The position numbers were made by a program, and so were the translations under genes. Below are positions 58,730 through 64,000 of a stretch of 64,000 nt of DNA, in pieces. The stretch covers positions 12,742,100 to 12,806,099 of the forward strand of contig JAUPFP010000002.1 in NCBI GenBank assembly GCA_036925085.1. Reading direction: 5' to 3'. Numbering within the stretch: the first letter of the stretch is position 1; each line of letters begins with the position of its first letter. The notes under the pieces were generated by a model that saw nothing but the letters and a program-made list of their open reading frames with translations, was not told the origin of the DNA and ran no database searches. This stretch comes from Brachycybe producta. Taxonomy: Eukaryota; Arthropoda; Diplopoda; Playtdesmida; Andrognathidae.

Positions 58730-59717
58730 AAGAAATGAACTTGCAAAATAAAACATTAATTAATGGCACTTAAAAATAAAGAAAGTATTGATAGATAATT
58801 AATTGTCACACGTTTGTTTGATTTGCACAGAATTTTATTCAATTAAAAATGCAAAATCTAAAGATTGAGACACGAAATGAACCTAATTACGAGATTTTAA
58901 ATGTTTTTATTAAAAACTATATCTAAATGTAGACATTTCAATTTTGTGTCATGAATAAATTTGTATTGTCGAAAAATGCGTCAATTTCCTTAATTTTACT
59001 AAGATAACGGCTCCACGCAAAGGAATAACATTTTAAAAGAAACTATAGAAAATTCATCTACAAATATAATCCTAAAAAGAAATACCCGCGACCCTTCTAG
59101 TTTTTAAATGGAAAAACCTAGCAACTCAACCTCTCCATCAACTAAAATTAGAAGATCAAAACAAAAAAATATTTTAGAAAAACTTCATAAAATTAAAATA
59201 AACTTTAAACTAAACTAAAAAAACATAACCCTAAAAATAAAATACCATGACCCTTCTAGTTTTTAAAAAGAAAATTAAAAACCGAGCACAACTATTTCCT
59301 ATACAATTAACATGAGAAAATTACAACGCGAAACATTTTCTAAAAAGTAAACAGCTGTATAAAATTGGTTAAAATTTTAAAATAAACTAGAAAACACATC
59401 CGCAAACGTAACCTTAAAAGAAAATTTCTGTTCACATCCTAAAAAAAAAAAGAATTTTAATGTTATGTCAGAAATTGATTAACACTTTGCGGCTAATTAA
59501 TTATTTTTCCGTACGCGAACGCCATCTGGTGCAAACAGCTGATTTCATCAGCCTGAAAGAAATGATGTAATAAATACTACCACGTGTTCGATTGCTGTAT
59601 GTATAGGTCACATAAGCCTCTCTGTCCTAATTTCAACTTGACGTTCATTTTCCCATTGTTTTATTCATCATTTCTCTCCTTGTTGTAACTGGCTGTTGTA
59701 TATATTTGCAGTAAATC
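58730..59717. other. CFAP36/GSTZ1 spacer with a short tandem-like repeat
   Basis: The phrase ACCCTTCTAGTTTTTAAA with upstream CCTAAAAA.AAATACC occurs twice (59090-59110, 59250-59270), and AATAAACTTTAAACTAAACT/AATAAACTAGAAAACAC occur beside them. Otherwise AT-rich. Must contain the GSTZ1 promoter, not recognisable. Confidence 0.5.
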
Positions 59718-60787
59718 ATGAATTACAAGGTTTTGTTTAAATAATTTTATTGTTTAATTAATATTGAAAACATCAGACTAATTTAATATTATCAAACTCT
59801 CACATTATGTTTTTTTTTTTTGCAGCCAATTCTTTATTCCTACTTTCGAAGTTCTTGTTCATGGAGAGTTCGATTTGGTATAAAGCAATAAGGATTTCTC
59901 TCGTAATGTATATTATGGTACTTGTGTCTAAAGCTAAAACCGTTTCATTGCAGCTTTGGCTCTCAAAGAAATCGACTACGAAATGAAACCAGTAGATCTA
60001 TTAAAGAAAGAACAAGTTAACTATAAACACAACGTAACGATCCTTCAAATTGTCAATCGTTATTCGTTTTGCAGCATTCGGAGTGGTTTCGAAAGGTCAA
60101 TCCAATGGAACAAGTTCCAGTCCTTGTCATTGATGGACACAAACTCACCCAATCTGTACGCAATTGCAACGTTAGACTTTTATTTCGCCGTTGTGCATAA
60201 AGTTGAAAGTTGACTTTTATTTTAAGTTGAGCATCATTGAATATTTGGAAGAGACGAGACCGAATCCTCCTCTCTTACCGGATAGATCGAACCCAGCTTT
60301 AAGAGCAACCGTTCGAAAGATCTGCGAGGATGTGGCTACCGGAATCCAACCACTTCAGAATCTAGCAACTTTGAAAGGTGTCGAAAGTGAACGTCAACAG
60401 CAATGGGCTTGTCAACACATCAGTAAAGGATTCGATGGTTCGATCGATTGACGTTCATAATGTGATTCAAATCGCTCACTTTTGAACTCATATTTGCAGC
60501 TCTGGAGCAAACTTTGAAAGAGACTTCTGGAAAATACTGTGTTGGAGACCAACTTACGATGGCCGACTTATGCCTGGCACCTCAAGTGTTCAACGCAAAC
60601 AGGTGATCGATTTAAATCGACAAAAAATACCGTTTCGATCGCTTATATTTCGCTTTTATTGGTTCATAGATTTAAAGTGGATATGTCGAAATATCCTATC
60701 ATAAATCGAGTGATGGAATCCATTGAAATGGTGGCTGAATACAGAGAAAGTCATCCGGATAACCAACCAGACACTCCTAGAAATTGA
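59718..60787 (+). CDS. GSTZ1: Maleylacetoacetate isomerase, zeta-class glutathione transferase
   Basis: GSTZ1 isomerises maleylacetoacetate to fumarylacetoacetate in tyrosine and phenylalanine breakdown, using glutathione. Seven exons join in frame: 59718-59729, 59826-59877, 59954-60015, 60075-60155, 60227-60437, 60500-60602 and 60670-60787, giving 212 residues (human 216). The first exon is only 12 nt (MNYK). The zeta signature follows at once: [20 protein letters not shown], containing the SSCSWR catalytic Ser-Ser-Cys near residues 13-18. Then [25 protein letters not shown] (glutathione gamma-Glu binding with Gln-Ser before it), [28 protein letters not shown] and HPDNQPDTP. All introns are short except the first (96 nt). 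AATAAA is at about 61007. Confidence 0.95.
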
Positions 60788-61270
60788 ACACTTATGATTC
60801 ACCTAAGAACGACTTTTAAGTGGACGATAAATACTGTAAAAAGTGGTCAACGTGTGGCCGAAACCCATCAATCGAGTGTCGACTGCCAGCGGTTTGGAAG
60901 TGGTTCTTATGTAATTGAATGAACTTCAAAAACCACTTTTTTGCAGCACATCTCGGCCACTAAAACAGCTTTGAAAAATATGAATTGTCATTTTTTGTCC
61001 AATTCGAATAAAAAATCTACTATTAAGTGTTTCTTTTACTCTTCTAGTATCTAAAACTCCTTTAAATTTCTTTATTCTTAATAATGCATTTCTAAAAAAA
61101 CGCAGAATAACTGGGAGTTCTATATTTATATTCTTTCATTTTGCATATTTTTACAAAATAGTTGATTTACAAAAATAATTTCGTTATTTTTGTATAATTT
61201 ATGTGATTTTTTATGACAAACACAACTCCTCTGTCTATGTATTGAATTAACCAATGAAGAAGAACAAAAA
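60788..61270. other. GSTZ1 3' region
   Basis: AT-rich, convergent 3' flanks of GSTZ1 and the 61271 gene. CACTTTTTTGCAGCACATCTC near 60938 is acceptor-like but no exon follows. A hairpin-family fragment (TTTTACTCTTCTAGTATCTA) is at about 61031. Confidence 0.45.
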
Positions 61271-62163
61271 TCAGTCAAAGATATCTTCTCCGACAAACAG
61301 ATAGTTCCCTGGAACCGTTCTCAAAGAAACGATCGCTTCGATTCTACGTTTTTGCTCCACAGAACGCTTCACTCCAGGCCCAGAAGAGTAACTGGAGGTT
61401 ACGGAACGATCTCCAGATCCTTCAATCACTTTACATCTTCTTTCGTTCCACAACATCTTAAGGTTTTGTATCCGTTGAGCCCTTGGAGTACGAGGAACGG
61501 TCTGTTCGGCTGCAAAACCAAACGAACGGACGTTATACTGAACGTGTTATAGCGATTTTCGAGTGTAAACAGGGATTATCGAACTCTCATTATTATGTCT
61601 TTTCAGGCAAAAAAATTAAGGAGAAACATGACACTGTTTTAGAAAATAAAGGAGTAACTCCAATCACTGAAGGTTATTTTCGCATTGAAAATAACCGCCA
61701 GTTCAACTTTGTAAAACACTTTGTAGTTTCTCTTTAATTTTGCTCTTCTGAAAGACAGAATAATCATTAATCAGAGTTCAAAAATCAGCTGTTCATAAAC
61801 CATCTTAAGGCAAAAAGAATTTTCATTTAACGCTTCCGATTATACCCTGAGATGGAACGGTTAACGTTGTGGTTGTCGATCTCGACGAAATTGACGACAC
61901 GGATGAAGCCGCCGGGGTACAAGGAACATTTTGTTCTCTACTGAAACCACTCGATGCTTGAGAACGAGCTGCAGCATAAAAATAAAACACAGCGTAAAGA
62001 AAAACCACAATCAAATGACATTTAGTATTTTACTTTGAAAGTTTTGAGGTCGTGACAATGGAGACGAATTGGGAACCTCAAAAAACGATGTTTTCAAGTG
62101 TCTTTCATTCAAATACGGTGTCGATGGCACTTCCTGATAGCCAGAATCTTGCGTATACATCAT
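61271..62163 (-). CDS. Uncharacterised Ser/Thr-rich protein, 163 residues
   Basis: I do not recognise this protein. Three exons with good GT-AG borders join in frame: 62163-62034, 61968-61846 and 61509-61271. The N-terminal half is Ser/Thr/Pro-rich and low complexity: MMYTQDSGYQEVPSTPYLNE, then SSVSSISSRSTTTTLTVPSQ. The last exon is more conserved-looking and basic, with QTVPRTPRAQRIQNLKMLWN, RSVEQKRRIEAIVSLRTVPG and the ending NYLFVGEDIFD. Two TP sites (STP, RTP, CTP) could be proline-directed kinase targets. No membrane segment or signal peptide. Two ATGs stand in tandem at the start (62163 and 62160). Intron 2 contains a hairpin-family copy. Gene reality is supported by consistent phases (1 and 1) across introns. 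Confidence 0.7.
61555..61810. mobile_element. Intronic-hairpin family copy in the 61.3-kb gene
   Basis: Left end TCGAACTCTCATTATTATGT; right end TTGCTCTTCTGAAAGACAGA with TTCATAAACCATCTTAA. The centre is deleted between GAAGGTTATTTTCGCATTG and its surroundings. It fills most of the 336-nt intron 2. Confidence 0.8.
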
Positions 62164-62339
62164 TAAAGATCTAGTTGAATCCGATCTTTATGATCTTTTC
62201 TTGTAAAAACGAAAGGAATTTGAAGAAAATGTCAATTTCAAGTGCGCCGCCATGTTGTGTTTTTCTATCCGTTTAATCCAGAGTGCAAAGAGCTAACTAC
62301 ATACAACAAAAAAAAGCTGAAGGGAACGACACGGAAGAA

Positions 62340-62530
62340 GAGGTGAATCTCGTACGGTGGTGCAAGTAATTTTACTTTCTATCCGCGTTTTTACTGGACT
62401 TCTATACTTCAGTTCTATTGTTCGTATCAATTAAAGCGCGGATAACGAGTAATACTGCTATCCATACACGCGCTCTGGCATTGCTGTGATTCATTGTAAA
62501 TCTCGTACATGATTTTCTTCCATGTCGCCC
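62340..62530. repeat. 190-bp dispersed element with direct-repeat ends, copy 2
   Basis: Begins GTGAATCTCGTACGGTGG, ends TAAATCTCGTACATGATTTT then CCATGTCGCCCCCTTTA. Shares the block order of 39645-39840. It lies 180 bp upstream of the 61.3-kb gene start and directly abuts a CRE inverted-repeat element. Confidence 0.7.
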
Positions 62531-62544
62531 CCTTTAATAAGACA

Positions 62545-62775
62545 GTATACTTGCCTTGTCGTATGGAGTAGCTTGTGACGTAAGAAGGGTTAACACAAAA
62601 CTTATGCTTGTGTTATTTTCTCTAATAAAAAGTGGGGTAATAACAAAAAAAAAATACAAGAACCTTTTTATTTAAACTGTTGAAAACGTTCGCTATCATC
62701 CCTTTTCTATCAGACTAAATGACACAATCCTAAATTTTAGGTGTTAACCCCTCTGACGTCACAAGCTTTTTCATC
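62545..62775. mobile_element. CRE-containing inverted-repeat element, copy 4
   Basis: Starts GTATACTTGCC like the copy at 35799, then AGCTTGTGACGTAAGAAGGG and GTTAACAC; the right end reads GTGTTAACCCCTCTGACGTC followed by ACAAGCTTTT. Inner AATAAAAAGTGGGGTAATAAC and GCTATCATCCCTTTTCTATC are also mirrored. About 230 bp. No coding. Confidence 0.85.
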
Positions 62776-63109
62776 ACCTAGTGATCTGAGCGCTCCATAT
62801 AAATTACATCTGCTATATTTATACACGGCTGTCTGCAAGTTCCACATGAGTGAGTGCATTTGAAAATTACGACATACAGTATAAACAGTAGCGTGATTGA
62901 ATGTAACTGCATAGACATCTATGGACATGACGTCATAACAGCGCCAAAGTGCAGTTTTACTGCAGGAGTTAGAATCTTATAAATTTTGGCGGCTAATTCC
63001 ACTCGTGGCATTAATTAAAGAGATGTCAGATCGTCGAAAGAAACATAAATTACTTCTGGCGCGAATACAAGGTTTTTGTTGGAACAATTCATAAAATAAT
63101 ATCGAGATT

Positions 63110-63715
63110 AATATTTGAAACTAGAAGAGTAAATGATTGAAATATATAAAAGTATTTCCATGTCGATATCTTTAAAATTAACTTTTTATTGAACTTAGAA
63201 GATGAAAAGTGAGTTTTTTTTTAATGTTTTAAGGTTTTAAAACTTTAAGAAAAAAGTTTATTTTAAAGAATATCGCCATATCAAGGACAAATACACATTC
63301 CTTTACTCTTCTAGTTTCAAATATTTGTTCAAATTCTTTTAACATGTTTTAGAAAAAGGTAAATTTGGAAAATAAATCTGCGTTTCAGGAGCAACAAACA
63401 CGAAGAAAAATTTAACTTGAAGGGTAGCTAAATCGCGCTTAATTGTATTTTCATGTTGAATATCTTTCAAAATATAACTTTTTTATAAACAAAAATTAAA
63501 AAAAAAGCACACTTGAAGTTGGGACATTTTTAAACAGATATAAAAATGTGATTTAAAAAATATTAAACATGAAAATAACCCTTAAGTGATTGAGTTATAT
63601 CCTTCTAGTTTCGAAAAAACCTTTCAAGTGTTTTGTCATTTACCTCCTGAAAAACAGAATAACTAGAGTTAAAGGGACTCCGGTGTTTACATTTGAAAAC
63701 CATCTTAAAAGTTGG
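63110..63715. mobile_element. Two hairpin-family copies of different subtype
   Basis: 63110-63340 is a subtype with ends TTTGAAACTAGAAGAGTAAA and TTTACTCTTCTAGTTTCAAA, CCATGTCGATATCTTTAAAA inside. 63390-63715 is closer to the common type (TTGAAGGGTAGCTAAATCGC, CCCTTAAGTGATTGAGTTAT, ACTCCGGTGTTTACATTTGA). Both are upstream of the exon at 63792. Confidence 0.75.
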
Positions 63716-63791
63716 GTCAAAAAAAAATCGTCATTTGTAAAATCTAAAAAAAAAAATACAATGATTATGTTTCAATTTGATAGCTGCAAGG

Positions 63792-64000
63792 ATGAAGAAA
63801 AAGAAGAAAAATAACCCACAAGTTTCAACGATCGAAGAGCTGACGGAAAGGAGCATCGAAGATGTTCGTGATGCTTCGGCTCCCGGATACTCAAACGACC
63901 TTGCTGATAGTCAGAAACAAAAATATCAATCGTCTTGAATTTAATCGAAAGCTCGTTATTTCATTCTTTGTTTTTTTTATGAATTTCAGGTCTTAAACTG
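63792..64000 (+). CDS. Partial gene of unknown function, N-terminal exon(s)
   Basis: A likely first exon runs from the ATG at 63792 to 63909 (donor ATAGTCAGA) and the next begins at 63990 after TGAATTTCAG, in matching phase 1. The translation opens with a lysine run (MKKKKKNNPQVSTIEELTER) and continues SIEDVRDASAPGYSNDLADS. A basic start followed by a hydrophilic acidic segment is all that can be said; no family is recognised. A stop codon in the same frame just upstream (TGATAG) supports either this start or a splice acceptor at 63782. The gene continues beyond the window. Confidence 0.45.

Overview
This is AT-rich nuclear DNA from an animal, most likely an invertebrate. Nearly all recognisable proteins are split by GT-AG introns, and many introns are very short (58 to 77 nt). 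Joined exons give full-length or near full-length homologues of human proteins: XPO5, ACTR2, ERCC8, MRPS18A, ESF1, GCC1, TSNAX, PRORP, PIGH, CFAP36 and GSTZ1. Cilium-associated CFAP36 together with XPO5, TSNAX and protein-only RNase P fits a metazoan. I cannot assign a phylum from sequence alone. No rRNA, convincing tRNA, CRISPR array, virus or complete transposase gene was seen.

Layout: 1-7.3 kb is intergenic and packed with short inverted-repeat elements, including three hAT-type copies with exact or near-exact 8-bp target duplications, one of which carries a second hAT-type element inside it. XPO5 (minus, 7.3-14.3 kb) is followed by ACTR2 (minus) and ERCC8 (plus), which share a 489-bp divergent promoter region. 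From 20.1 to 24.4 kb there are tandem duplications and one broken coding region. MRPS18A (plus) and ESF1 (minus) converge with only 51 bp between stop codons. GCC1 (plus) and TSNAX (minus) converge next, then PRORP (minus). The stretch 39.3-54.8 kb has no identified gene: it holds three minisatellites, several terminal-inverted-repeat elements, a roughly 600-bp palindrome and a few possible exons of an unknown minus-strand gene. PIGH (minus) and CFAP36 (plus) share a 393-bp divergent promoter. GSTZ1 (plus) converges on an unrecognised 163-residue minus-strand gene. The first exon of another unknown gene starts at 63792 and runs off the window.

The genes are unrelated housekeeping functions: miRNA precursor and tRNA export, actin branching, transcription-coupled repair, mitochondrial and nucleolar RNA and ribosome work, Golgi tethering, small-RNA strand processing, GPI anchors, cilia and tyrosine breakdown. 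They do not form a pathway. The most distinctive property of the window is its load of small non-autonomous inverted-repeat elements. One hairpin family of about 250-350 bp occurs around 19 times, mostly inside introns: ERCC8, MRPS18A, ESF1, GCC1, PRORP, PIGH, CFAP36 and the 61.3-kb gene all carry at least one copy. Another family carries TGACGTCA (CRE/ATF-like) palindromes in its inverted termini and lies near gene starts.
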